Shown piece by piece: positions 41,845-54,008 of a stretch of 64,000 nt of DNA. The DNA lies in NCBI RefSeq assembly GCF_052324685.1, contig NC_135214.1:28337489-28401488 (forward strand). The letters run 5' to 3'. The position numbers and the translations under genes are program-made. Every line of letters starts with the position of its first letter. Within the stretch, counting starts at the first letter, position 1. Below the pieces are notes generated by a model that made no database searches, was not told the origin of the DNA, and saw nothing but the letters and a program-made list of their open reading frames with translations. The DNA comes from Brachyhypopomus gauderio (taxonomy: Eukaryota; Chordata; Actinopteri; Gymnotiformes; Hypopomidae).

Positions 41845-42272
41845 TAGTCTGTAGTTCACATAAGCCCACTCATGTTCATGTGGTCTGTATATCGTGTAAA
41901 CACACTAGATCATCTGGTCTGTAGTTCACATAAACACTTATGTTCATCTGGTCTAGTTCATGTAATCCCACTCATGTTCATCTGGTCAGTAGTTCATGTA
42001 ATCCCACTCATGTTCATCTGGTCTGTAGTTCACATAAGCCCACTCATGTTCATCTGGTCAGTAGTTCATGTAATCCCACTCATGTTCATCTGGTCTGTAG
42101 TTTGTGTAAGCCCACTCATGTTCATCTGGTCAGAAGTTCATGTAATCCCACTTATGTTCATCTGGTCTGTAGTTTGTGTAAGCCCACTCATGTTCATTTG
42201 GTCTGTAGTTCATGTAATCCCACTTATGTTCAATTGGACTGTAGTTTGTGTAAGACCCCTCATGTTCATTTG
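41845..42272. repeat. 36-bp minisatellite, about 11-12 copies
   Basis: Units run gtctgtagttcatgtaatcc then cactcatgttcatctg, with variants taagcccac and tttgtgtaag. The period is 36 bp, so the + strand frames stay open and spell repeats such as MFIWSVVHVIPL and THVHLVCSSCNP. There is no start context, no homology and no splice structure, so these frames are by-products. Confidence 0.92.
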
Positions 42273-42785
42273 CTCATATACTTATCATTATTGCATCCTG
42301 CATTTCTTTTGTCTTTTTTTTGTCTGGAGTATGAAGCAGTAAACTTTCTTTATGACACAAATGTACATGCACAGAGCATACTCAGAGTCCGATTATGAAT
42401 GTACTAGTGTCAGATACTGCTGTTTACATGGCTATTATTATTACATGGTTATTTACAGAATTACCCACCTCATTCAATCAGATACAAATTTTATTCAGAA
42501 AGGCCCCAGTCTCAGTACTCTGTTGCGACTGAGGGGTATACATGGGTGTGTTCTATTCTGATGGAGGTATTAGTCTGGGATTATCACCCTGTATGTAACT
42601 AGCTGTGAAGTAACGGGGTCCTGTATCACATTAGAAATGCAATGACAAGTTATGTGATATTTTTATGATCTGATGTACAATTGTGATGTCAGTGAAGAAG
42701 AAAGATTATAAGATGCAGTTTTTTTAATACCAAAAACAATATAGATTGTCAACAAAAAATGGCTATAAAAATGTACTTCACTCTA

Positions 42786-44347
42786 CAGTCCCTGACATAA
42801 ATTCTGTCGCTTATCCATGTTGTGGAAACAAAAGCTTATAACCTGACTTTAAATTCATCGATTGGTTTTAGAAATGACTCATGAAAGCTGAAACCCTCCC
42901 AAATGAGATTTAATTTACGAAAATAAATTTGCTTTACTGCAGAAATATTGATCATTTAATGAACACAGAAAGGTCAGATTTTGGCAAGACAAAAGTTTTG
43001 TCGCCTTGTCATATAATGCACCCAATCCTAGTTTACAGCCTCACTAATTGATTGGTTAATTAGTAGGTGTGTATACCCCAGACCTTCACTTGCACTACAA
43101 CTTGACCTCTGACAACATGCCAAAAATCCATCCTGCGACTGATTATCAAGACGCTGAAGACCAAATCCGCTGCAGAGGTGGCTGGCACCTTTAATGTGTC
43201 TCAGCGTCAAGTACAAAGAATTAAAAAAAAGATTTGAAGAGACTGGAGATGTTTTTGACAAGGCCAGGTCCGGCAGACCCCACAAGACAACTGCTTGGGA
43301 GGAACGTTTGTTGGTTAGAAAATCCAAAGCCAGTCCCTCTTCCACCGCAGCAGAGCTCCACCAGGCCTGGTCAACCTCATGTCCCTGTGTCAACTAGAAC
43401 AGTTTGTAGGATTCTGTCTCAAAATGGCCTCCATGGTCGAATCAGTGCCAGAAGCCAACACTAAACAAAAGGCTCACAGCCTCCTAAACGGATGGATGCT
43501 GGAAAAGTGGATCAGTTGAATTACACCACAGCCACCACAAATACTGCAGGAGACCTACTGGAGCCCGTATGGATCCAAGAATCACCCAGAAAACAGTCAA
43601 GTTTGGTGGTGGAAAGATCATGGTCTGGGGTTACATTCAGTATGGGGGTTGTTCGAAACATTTGCAAGGTGGAAGGCAATATCAATAGCCTAAAATATCA
43701 AGAAGTATTAGCTACATCTTACACTCCCAATCATAAAAGGGGTCACATTTTGCAGCAGGATGGTGCTCCATCTCATACATCCATCTCTACATCAAAGTTC
43801 CTCAAGGCGAAGAAGATCAAGGTGCTCCAGGACTGGCCAGCCCAGTCACCAGACATGAACATCATTGAGCATGTTTGGGGTAGGATGAAAGAGGAAGCTT
43901 GGACGACAAAACCAAAGAATTTTGATGAACTCTGGGAGGCATGTAAGACTGCATTCTTTGCTATTCCTGATTACTTCCTGATGCGGTCCTTCAAGCTCGT
44001 GGAAGTCACACAAAATATTAAATATGGCTGTAGTAGCATCACAACGTCATTCACCAGTGTTATGAAGCATATATTTGTAAATGAATGAATTATTTGTTTG
44101 ATTTTCACCTTACTTTCTGTGGGCAACAAAACTTTTGTCTTGCCAAAATCTGACCTTTCTGTGTTCATTAAATGATCAATATTTCTGCTGTAAAGCAAAT
44201 TTATTGTCGTAAAGTAAATCTCATTTGGGAGGGTTTCAGCTTTCATATGAGTCATTTCTAAAACCATTTGATGAATTTAAAGTCAGGTTATAAGCTTTTG
44301 TTTCCACAACATGGATAAGCGACAGAACTTATGTTCTGTATGGACTG
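42786..44347 (+). mobile_element. Tc1-like transposon with long terminal inverted repeats, decayed
   Basis: The element is flanked by TA on both sides (42784-42785 and 44348-44349), the Tc1/mariner target. Terminal inverted repeats of about 220 bp (42786-43005 and 44122-44347) begin with CAGTCC. An outer ttctgtcgcttatcc and an inner ttttgtcgccttgtc inside the left repeat suggest the IR/DR layout. The transposase reads from the ATG at 43117: a helix-turn-helix part (KTKSAAEVAGTFNVSQRQVQ), then GDVFDKARSGRPHKTT, and late catalytic residues in QQDGAPSHTS and DWPAQSPDMNIIEHVWGRMK, with 35 residues between D and E by my count. At least three frameshifts break it and the first catalytic Asp is not visible. 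Confidence 0.93.
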
Positions 44348-44369
44348 TATGAGAGGGTGGGGGAGGAGT

Positions 44370-44371
<2 letters not shown>

Positions 44372-44465
<94 letters not shown>
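44372..44465. repeat. (AC)n microsatellite next to the Tc1 element
   Basis: ac dinucleotide run of about 94 bp with one interruption (aaac), starting about 25 bp from the element end. Confidence 0.95.
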
Positions 44466-44467
<2 letters not shown>

Positions 44468-45753
44468 ATAGTGAACTTTAAAAAGAAATTACTAACCTGA
44501 CAAATGGGGGGAAAACTAAATAAATAGGTACAAGTAACTCATTAATCATGTAGGAGCCCTAACCAATGAGCTTGGGTCAGAGTCCCTCTTGGTAATGAAG
44601 GCTTTATAGCCAGAACTGGGTTGTATATGCAGACTGGGTAAATGGTGGTCCTGGTCATGCTGGTGCAGTGACTATCTGGGTGTTGATCGTCCGTTTGAAG
44701 CATTCCATAAGTGCCGTCACTCTGGGAATGAGCCACAATAACAAGTCCAGACACAGCTATGACTTCTCACTCTGACCCCTGGTCACCATGGAGTTCCTCA
44801 GGCAATCTGAAATGGCACAAGGACCAACTCTGCTGTTGTGGCCATGCTCTGGTTCGGCACTGCATATGCCTCGGGATCACGGCATCCAGTAGGGCAGTGA
44901 ATGGTGAAATGGTATTTCTATAGCACCATGATTTCGCCACCTGTTCCTCAAGTCTCGCCACCTGGCCCTCGGGCCCTTTGAACAGGATGAGCCATGTCAG
45001 CTAAGCATGTTCAGCCGTGGGGATGAAACATTCACTACAGTCAATGATTCTTGCCAAGCAGCAGTTTCACTTTGCTCCTGTAATCTTTACAGGGTTTATG
45101 AGTATACTGAAGCTGGGCACGTTGAACAGCACATTGCCAGAGTCCGGTGTCTAGCATAAATGCTGTCTTCTCTTTAGCATCTGGAGATAATGCTGCTTGC
45201 CTGTAACTGATCCACAGATCCAGTGAGTTTAACCATGCTCAGTGAGTTGAGCTGAAGTGTCATCAACGCATGGGAGCAAACGGATAATATCACAACGGAT
45301 ATTATCCTTTTACTTTGCTTAGGTCACTATCGCTTCTCAGGGGCTGATGCTTCAGTGATTCCTGTAGCTACCATTTTCATTCACTTTGTGTCCTGCAGCC
45401 TCCCTTTTAGCCAACGTAAGCTGGTGACACAGATGAATAGGGTATACACTTCCAGTGTTAATTCAATGCTGTGCTAAGTCTGTGTACAGTCTTTCTCTAT
45501 GGCCACAAGGATGTTCTTATAATAACATAGAAGCTCCCACAGTTTGTTTCTACTCTTCTTTTATACCTGACCCACTATGCTACCACATTTCACACACTGC
45601 AACCAGTGCCCCACTGACCTCCCCTTCATACATGGCTGCTACATTCAGTTTCCTTTTTGTTGGTGCTGGAAAGCATGCTGCTCGTGTACATCTGCCACTC
45701 CCCCCAGAGATCCACCAATCAGCAGCCACACTGCATGTTCAGCTCTGCCACCA
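44466..45753. other. Repeat-like intergenic sequence, family not assigned
   Basis: No host gene. Base composition is higher in GC than the flanks, and minus-strand frames are longer than expected. It may be part of the same old retroelement debris as 47.9-48.3 kb, but I see no diagnostic motif. Confidence 0.3.
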
Positions 45754-45761
45754 CTGGTCGA

Positions 45762-46577
45762 CAAAGGTGTCAGAAGTATTCACATTCATTACTCGTATAA
45801 ATACTATGGTTTAAAAATACTTCTGTAGAAGTTGAAGTATCAACTCAAGCTTTTTACTCAAGTAAAAGTGTAAAAGTACTGCTTTCAAAACTACTTAAAG
45901 TATAAAAGTAAAAGTAATGTAAGCAAAAAAAAAAGCCATTAAGGACAAAAGCTTAGGTCGCACCACTAGCCCACATCCCCAAAAACCCCATTCTTCTAAA
46001 AGCCATAATGACTATGTTATATTAAAATGTTAATGTTGAAAAATGGGCACATATGCCCATTGAAAATGAATGTACTTTAGTACAAGGGTTGGTTGGTCTT
46101 CCTGGCTACCAACCTCCTCGCTGATGCTTAGTTGGGACACTTCGCTCGAATTCTCTTGAGTCTCTGCCACGGACATCTTTATTCTAAGCTACATACGTCT
46201 GCTACGTCCTCGCTGGAGTGTGACGTGACGTGTGCAGGTGCGATGGATCACGTACAAACCGGAATAGGGTGTCGGAATATGTTTATACTTCTCATCCAAC
46301 CACAATCAAATTCACTCTATTCGGATGGCGCGGTTAGTCAGGATAGGGGTTTTTTTAAACAATGACACTCCGGAATGAAAACAAGTCTAAATGAAATTGC
46401 AGTAACGAGGCTATTTTTAAAATGTAAGGAGCAGAAAGTACAGATAATAGTGTGAATATGTAAGGAGTAGAAGTAAAAATTCAGCTGAAAATAATGACTC
46501 CAGAAAAGTATAAATAACCAAAATGTCTACTTAAGTACGATAACGAGGTATTTGTACTTCGTTACTTGACTCCTCTG
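45762..46577. mobile_element. Non-autonomous hAT-type element, 816 bp
   Basis: An exact 8-bp target duplication, ctggtcga, flanks the element (45754-45761 and 46578-46585). The ends are imperfect inverted repeats: CAAAGGTGTCAGAAG on the left, and CAGAGGAGTCAAGTAACGAAG when the right end is read on minus. Eight-bp duplications and CAGNGGNGTC-type ends are hallmarks of hAT elements. The subterminal parts are rich in the motif aagtaaaagta. There is no transposase. Confidence 0.85.
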
Positions 46578-46585
46578 CTGGTCGA

Positions 46586-47900
46586 AAAACTGTGAAGGCA
46601 CGCCCCATCCACTGGAGCATGCCTGGCGACAGTGGTTTCAGTGGCAGGGTCAGTACTGGAGTCAACTCACTGGGTAGCCCCTCCTGTGTTCTGCCACCCC
46701 CACTTTTGTGGCATTAACTAGTACCTCCTTATTCTGCACCACCTGCACACCAGTCGTTCCACCATGGCTTTGCTCAGGGGCTGTTCAGCATGATGTCTCT
46801 CTTCCTAAATCTCCTCCACTGCGTAGCACTGGACTCTGCTGCGGTGCCTTTGTGCTTAGGGTGAGTACTGTTCCCTGTCCTGGTGGCAGCCACTTGGAGT
46901 TTGGCTGGTGTGTTGAGTTGAGTTGTAATCCCAGCTCTCGGGAAGCATGCCAGTGCTAATGCTAATCCCTCCTGTCTAACCTTCTGAAATGCTGGCTATG
47001 CCTGCCAAACCATTATGCTCAGCTGAGCGGCCTACACGCCGATTCTCCCTCCCTACGGTGTTTGTCTTTCTAGGAGCATCTGTCAGACCAATTTCAGACC
47101 AGTTCTGCTGGACCAAGTCTGAATCATCAATGCAGGTTTCTGTTAAATCATCAAGCTGCTCCACTGACTAATCCAGGAACACCTGCAGTGCGTTCCTCTC
47201 CAGCGCCAGACACAACTGTGTCATGTTGACTGCTGCTGTTCAGCCACAATTTCATACAGGCTGTCACCATGGGTTGGATTCTATAAAATACGCCTACAAT
47301 TGATTGATAACATTTGGACCAATAGTTTTAAAGTAACACAAAAAAAATCTGTGTTCTGTGTTATCAGCACATATCCCCAGTATCCAGAGGTTTACCATTC
47401 AAGTGTTTTCTTGCCCCTGTTTGCCTGTTTTGGATGACTCATTAGATATCTCACTATTAAGGGCAACATAATACTGCGTATCTATTAAATAATACAATAT
47501 CTTTATTAAAAAAGAAGAAAATGAATGTGCAAATAAGCATTTTAATGCTAGTGTAGGAGTGTGGTATTCTGGGTCATGCTACTTGTTTATGAATGTAGTG
47601 ATCCACTAACAGCAGATATGTTTGTCCTTTAAGAGTAAACAGACCTAAACTAAGGTAACCAAACGTACGTATTTCCTGGGACATGTTCGTATTTCACGTC
47701 CTGTCCTGGGCTTCCCAGATTTTTTTTTTAAGTGAGGAAATGTCCTGGTTTTTAAATGACCTTCATTGGACTATCATTTGTTATTGGAGTTTTTGTTGTT
47801 GATTTTTACTGAAAAGCATTTTTAATAAACCAACTGTAAATATCATGTTATTGTAGGATTACGTGGGCCTATGTTAAGTGAGTGCCACAGTATATGTGTC
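46586..47900. other. Intergenic, repeat-like, no gene seen
   Basis: Sequence with short frames only. Segment 47650-47760 (ggtaaccaaacgta, then cctgtcctgggc) looks like a dispersed fish repeat, but I cannot name it. Confidence 0.3.
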
Positions 47901-47919
47901 AGATATGGTCACTCTATCT

Positions 47920-48260
47920 AAACAGATCCATCCCCAACTTTTACCTGGGTATCTCTGTGAGATCTTTGGGGATCAGTGGCTCTGTGTGGTTTGTGTGCTC
48001 TTTGATGCTTGTTCTCAATCCTGGCCACTGTACATTTTGCCATGCTTGCTTGTGGCAACTGACCACAACCCAGTGACCCATGTGAAGCCTCGTGAGAACA
48101 CCATGTCTTAATGCTGAGGGAACCACAAGTCTGACTCCTTTCAGCAAGAGACCATCTCGGATTGTGAGGAATGCACACTCCTCCCAGTAGAGCTTTTAAT
48201 GGCCAGTGCAGTGATTGAACAGCAACTGGCCATCCATCTGGACTCATCCTGATGCTGCTG
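47920..48260 (-). mobile_element. Gypsy-family LTR retrotransposon fossil, integrase fragment
   Basis: Minus-strand frames resemble the N-terminal (zinc-binding) part of a fish Gypsy-type integrase. Recognisable blocks include LLLKGVRLVVPSALRHGVL, TRLHMGH and WPGLRTSIKEH, then EPLIPKDL. It is broken and old. No LTRs, gag or reverse transcriptase could be assigned with confidence near it. Confidence 0.6.
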
Positions 48261-48639
48261 TTCTCTCTGACCATCCATGGCATGCTAGCTGGGAGATGCT
48301 CTGTAAGATGCTCTGTAAGATGAATTTATACCTTAATATAACTAAAGGTTCTAAAAGTTTGCAAGAGACTCTTATTAATGAAGGAGAAACGGATATGATA
48401 CTAGGGCATATTTCATGGAGGTCAGAGTCCTTGCCCAAGCTCAACCTTTCCCAACATTCGTCACATGGGCTGAAGCTTTAATCTGGTGTAAGTGGGCTGT
48501 AGAGATTACACCACCAATACTCCGTTTTCCATTCCACATACTGCCACATACACCAAACCTAATAAAGAGACATGGTGGCTGTGCAGGTTCAGGATGTCTG
48601 CTAAGACATTACTTTACAACCAATAAATCAGAGTTAAGA

Positions 48640-48747
48640 AAGAGAGAGAAACACAGAGAGAGAGAGAGAGAGAGAGAGTGTATGTGTGTGAAAGAGAGAG
48701 AGAGAGAGAGTGTGTGTGTGTGTGTGTGATAGAGTGAGAGGGAGAGA

Positions 48748-48781
<34 letters not shown>

Positions 48782-48793
48782 AAGTATGTGTGT

Positions 48794-48827
<34 letters not shown>

Positions 48828-48881
48828 GTGTGTGAAAGAGAGAGAGAGAGTGTGTGTGTGTGATAGAGTGAGAGGGAGAGA

Positions 48882-48915
<34 letters not shown>

Positions 48916-48976
48916 AAGTATGTGTGTGAAAGAGAGAGAGAGAGAGTGTGTGTGTGATAGAGTGAGAGAGACAGAA

Positions 48977-49066
<90 letters not shown>

Positions 49067-49067
49067 T
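48640..49067. repeat. Complex GA/GT microsatellite with higher-order units
   Basis: About 430 bp of mixed ag and gt runs. A compound module (gatagagtgagag and following) recurs at 48728, 48862 and 48956, so the array has grown by segment duplication as well as by slippage. It ends in a long nearly pure (AG)n. Confidence 0.95.
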
Positions 49068-49069
49068 TG

Positions 49070-52000
49070 CAAGCACAGGCATTTGTTACCTGCAAGGTAT
49101 TTGCTTGTCTAGTTCCACTGGCCCAAACACAGGGTCATCACCTGGAAACCTTTCACGGACGTTTCACCCCATTAATTCCAGAACAACTCCGGATGACAGA
49201 GGTAGGGATGTCTTTCTATATATAGTGATGTTTGCACAGCATGTGTTATTTCAAACAATTTTGATGGACACAGGGACAATTGACAAAGACATATGCCTGT
49301 ATTTGACAAATGAACTTGAAGTAGCCTTTATTTTATTGTTGGGAAAATTGGCAAAAACTGTGCTCCCATGTTGTCCACAACATAACTGAATTAGTAAGCA
49401 AGGTACATTCAACTTTCTAAATGTAAGATTTTATTTAAGGTGCATCAACTAGTGAAATTTAGTCCATTTAAGGAGAGGCTGAAACTTGGATATCAATGAA
49501 TACTTGCTTGTAAAATTTCTGTACCGTCCCTTGCTTGCTATTAATACTTCAACACATATTCATTTGTTGAATCATTATATTGTCTTAAAGCAGAAGTTAA
49601 GCTAGCACTCCTTTCCACAGTTTCCTCATTCCCACCATAGTCTTGCTAGCCAATGCCGGACCAGAATGTCCACAACCCCCTGTCCTCCAGCCCTGCCTTG
49701 GCCCTGTCTGCTTTGCAGAGTGGTGTGAACTGCAAATGCCCAGTGTGACCGCAGCTTTGACTCTGTGCCATTTAGCAACGTTAAGCTTGCCAAGTTATGG
49801 TAGACTGAACTGACTAAAAAAATGAAAGCATCCTGACATAAATATGCTAGATATAAATGAAATCATTTTTAGCTAATCTAATTAATATTTATTTAATATT
49901 GGCTGAAATTGAAATGTGATAGGCTAAATAATGATCCCTTGGCTGTTCCCATGTGATCATTATAATCAGATAATGGCATGAGATCAAACAAGGAATTAAA
50001 CAGATCGCTAGTTATTATACACTATAATATTAGCCTTTGTATTAACTTCCATTCCCTGAAATTCCTCTGTGCTTAGCTCTTTTAGTGTGGCACCCATGAA
50101 TGTCACTGGGCCTGCCTGTCTGCCCCATTAAACACGCCAGTGTGGATTAGATCACCTCTTCTCCAGCAGTGTTTCTTTAGCAAAGTCATCACCACAATTT
50201 ATGCTCATGCAAACATTTAGATCATTGAGAAATTAATTAAAAAGGCACATAAAACGCACACATATGTGACAGGAACTATGAACAGGAGGAGAGATAGTGT
50301 TACTGCTCTGTGGTGATTTAGAAGGACTGAAGTCATTAACTGGGCACAGCCATGCTGCTTTGTGGAAATTATAAATGCATTTCATTTTTATGCAGCTGGC
50401 AGTTTTCAGCACACCACTGATCTCACGACTAGGGTCAGTCTGTCAACTGTCTCCTGTCATGGGTCTTTAATATGTATAGACTCATTTATATGTCATTTTT
50501 AATTGGCTTCCCCCTTGGGCACAGGTGAATTTGCCATAGCAGTAAGTTGGCACAATCTAATTATTTCCACTTAATGAATAGGAATTAAATACCATGGTGC
50601 ACTTTTTGAGAGGTGTAGCATGGTGGTGATGCATTATGAATCTGACCCCTAAAATATGTCTTAGGGCTTCATCATACAGATGTTTATTACATTTTTGTCA
50701 ATTATTAGAGCCTCAAGAGATTAATGGTGTACTGACCAGAATTAATTTCTTACATTTTTCAGACACATACCAAACATTTCAGACTTTTATTTGTCTTGGT
50801 AAATGGACACTTAGAGAAATTACATGGTCCACTAAGCCATACTGCAAAGGTATCTTAGAACATTCATCTCATGTTTACTTATTGCTGCAATCAAACTTAT
50901 TTTTCATGCAAAATGTAAGGTTTATCTAATCATGTTACACCGATTAAAATATCTATTCTCAGATGTGACAGACTTATGGAGGTGACATCATAGTGTTTTG
51001 CATTAATCATGTAGATGAATTGTATAACTGCTCATTCTTCTTTTCCCTAAGACCTATATCAATTATCTTAGAAGAGGAGAGGGTATAATAATAATATTAG
51101 ATGTAGTATTCACATTAGCAATACAATAAATTCTTCTTTTTGACTATTATTAAAGAGGGATTAGAGAGATAGGTTAAACAAAAATGTGAACTGTGCATAG
51201 GATACTCAGGAATTTTTTTTTTATAAATCGTAAAATACATTTCTTTTACTTATGTATACAAAAACCAATGTCATATTATTAGATGTTCAAATGTGGATAT
51301 CAGCTATTCAAACATGATCAAACTTATTAAGCAAAGTAACAAAGATGAACAGAACAGTATGTTCAACTGCACAAGTTTAAGCAGCTAAATCTGGATGATG
51401 GGGAAATAATAGCCTTGTTTTGAAAGTGTAGAATGATTACCATTAAATAAAAGGAAAAAACAGAAGTGGCAATCATGTTTTAGGGAGTGGAGATTGAGGA
51501 GCGGTCAGGCCAGTTAAAGGACTATGTAAAAGCTGTTCCTGATTTAGTAACATAACCTGATTTAATGTGTAATAGATTACATCAAAATTTGATGTTCTGC
51601 ATATCCCACAGGAAGTAGTTTCACATAATGTCTCGCTGTATGTGGCCTTTCCCCCAGCTGACATGTCCTAAATGAGTTGGATGTGTTCTGAGGCCCTTTC
51701 ACCCAGTAACCACATTAAGATGCAATGCCAGTGTGATATTTAAGATAAATGCAAATATTGATGTCAACTGAGATGCTATTGTTCAAGAATATCTCAATGT
51801 TTCACCTAAATGTTATTACCTAAAAGACATCACAAAGTAAACACTGAATTATTTAATAAGACAACAGGGCATTCGTTTCTAGTTGAATACTGGGTATTAC
51901 TGTATGTTCCCTTTACACCGATGACTTTGTCCTGCATATATAAAATCTGTGGTTTTCAATAAACTCATTAAGTAAATGTGCTCATTAACCATGGATGGCA

Positions 52001-53936
52001 GGTAATGTTGAATGTGTAATGTTGATTCATGTTAGATGTGGAGAGTTTGAGGTGGTGCCCTGCTTCACACCATATGTTCTTTCTCTCCAGACCAGCTGGG
52101 AAGCTTCTCTGTGAGTTCTAAATGATCTCTTCCCCTTCCGTGTTAGGCTGTCTTTGTTGATTGTAATAAAGCACTTAGATTATTGTATAAACTATTGTAT
52201 AAACTGTTTAATTATGCCCTGAGCCTTATATGGGATATGTATCTCATACCTCTCAGTATGTCTGAGAATTAGAGTAAAGCATGTATAAGTAATGTATTCC
52301 AATCTTTTAATATATCTAGAAAGTAATTATTTTTATAATGGGTCATTGTTAAAATTTACAACATTTTCAAGAGATACTCAAACATGTAACAATCTTTGTC
52401 AGGATTTATAGAAAGCAACATTTTCTAAGGTATACCAGTTTATTCCTTGAGGATCAAAGCTAAAAAGTCGAGAAATTTCTGCTGATTACGGGAAGAGCCA
52501 ATGTGTTTAGACCAGGTCAAAGTAAACGTGTCAATCTATCACTTGTAACAACATCCCTTGATAAATATGCTCGCTAATGTGAACTATACGGTAGGAATGT
52601 TTTAAAGGTAGAGCCATGCATATTATCTCAAAGAAAAACATAGGATGAAAGACTGAAATAGGAATGTCTGCTCTGTGCTTGGCAAACCAGCCAACGAAAT
52701 GTGTCTCTACATGCTGCCGACTATAAAGGCATAATTGTGCTCTACTCTAGGTAGCTGACTCCAGGTAGCTGTTATGTTTATAATTAGAATCGCCTTCGGC
52801 TGAACAAAAAAAAGATCACCCAAATGATAAACTGAAAGCTTTTGTACCTTTCACGGAGAAGCTTGGCTCACTGTCAAGACAAGAGCTACATTGCACAATG
52901 CAGTATCTGCGTGTTCAGAACTTCAGTACTACATAACTGTGGTTTTCACCAGTTCTGATTTCGTTATGTTGTCTTACATATTCCATTTACTATATAAATC
53001 TAAAGCAAAATGTTTTTTTATATGCTTATGCAAATATGTTGAAAATCCATATGTGGCTGTCTGAAAGCCTGTTAACAGAGAAGATTTCAGACCCACACAT
53101 GCACACAAGTTTAAGGCAAGGTTAAGTTTTAAGTTTTTCCCCCTTATATCTGTCTTATATAAGAGTTGACACAACAGGAATCCATGAAGTTACACACTCT
53201 AGTCAGTTTGACTAACATAACCTAAACACAGCGCTGAACTTCGAGTGATTTAGATTTTTAATAGCATTGAAACATTTGGTTCCGTACTGCAATGGTTTAA
53301 TTTATAAACCTATTGGTTGGTTCAAAGTAGAATAATGGCTTACGGAGAACACCTGTTACTATGCATAAACTACAGAAATGGGTGTGTTATAATCTGCCCC
53401 ACCTAGTGCGATCTATCTAGTTAAAATCGCTCTGTCATTCTTAATACTTATAGAAGGAACTTCCGATTATTGTTTGATAAAAGTCATATTTATTTACCAA
53501 AACACTCTGGAAATACCGTCTGAGGGCACATCATATGTAGTGTTGCGAAATAATTTCACACCACTGAATGCAGCGCGAACATTTATGTTTAAGTGCGTTT
53601 ACTTTTATGAAAGTAACATTTTAATTGTCTCCATTATTATATCCGAGTAACGAAGGCAGAGGCGGGGCAACAGTTCAATTGTTCAGATTTCAACGCAAAA
53701 GTACAAAGTGCCTTCTTCAATTTAGAGTTGGGCGTCACAAAACGACATACACCGAAAAGAGAAGAGGTGTTTTCGTGGAGGTTTTTCTGCCTAAAAGAAT
53801 TAACTTTCTGCTGTGGTGTCGCAATGAATCCACTCAAAAAGCTCAGAACCTCTGCAGGAACTTGTTTTTCCGCGTGCGCAAAACATACACAGCTTTCTTT
53901 TTGGAAAATGGCATAACGCGCACGGGAGGCGGTTGA
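49070..53936. other. Gene-poor interval upstream of ptger4
   Basis: Nearly 5 kb of AT-rich sequence without coding signals that I recognise. The last 300 bp (53625-53936) are open in one + frame but are most likely ptger4 5'UTR. Regulatory elements for ptger4 may lie here; none can be named from one sequence. Confidence 0.45.
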
Positions 53937-54008
53937 TGGAGTTTTTCAAACGATACAAACATAGTTACAAGATCAGATTCAAGAGATACGAGCAACAGTA
54001 CTGTTATC

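Noticed and set aside
41872-42398. Two repeat-rich open frames of about 150 codons
   Set aside because: They are by-products of a 36-bp minisatellite; no gene structure around them.
44466-45450. A gag or protease region of a retroelement
   Set aside because: Longish minus frames but no diagnostic motif; left unassigned.
48609-49095. Long Ser/Leu-rich frames on minus
   Set aside because: Translation of (TC)n microsatellite DNA.
53625-53936. A 103-codon frame just before ptger4
   Set aside because: No family resemblance, and it ends in TGA right at the ptger4 start region; most likely 5'UTR.
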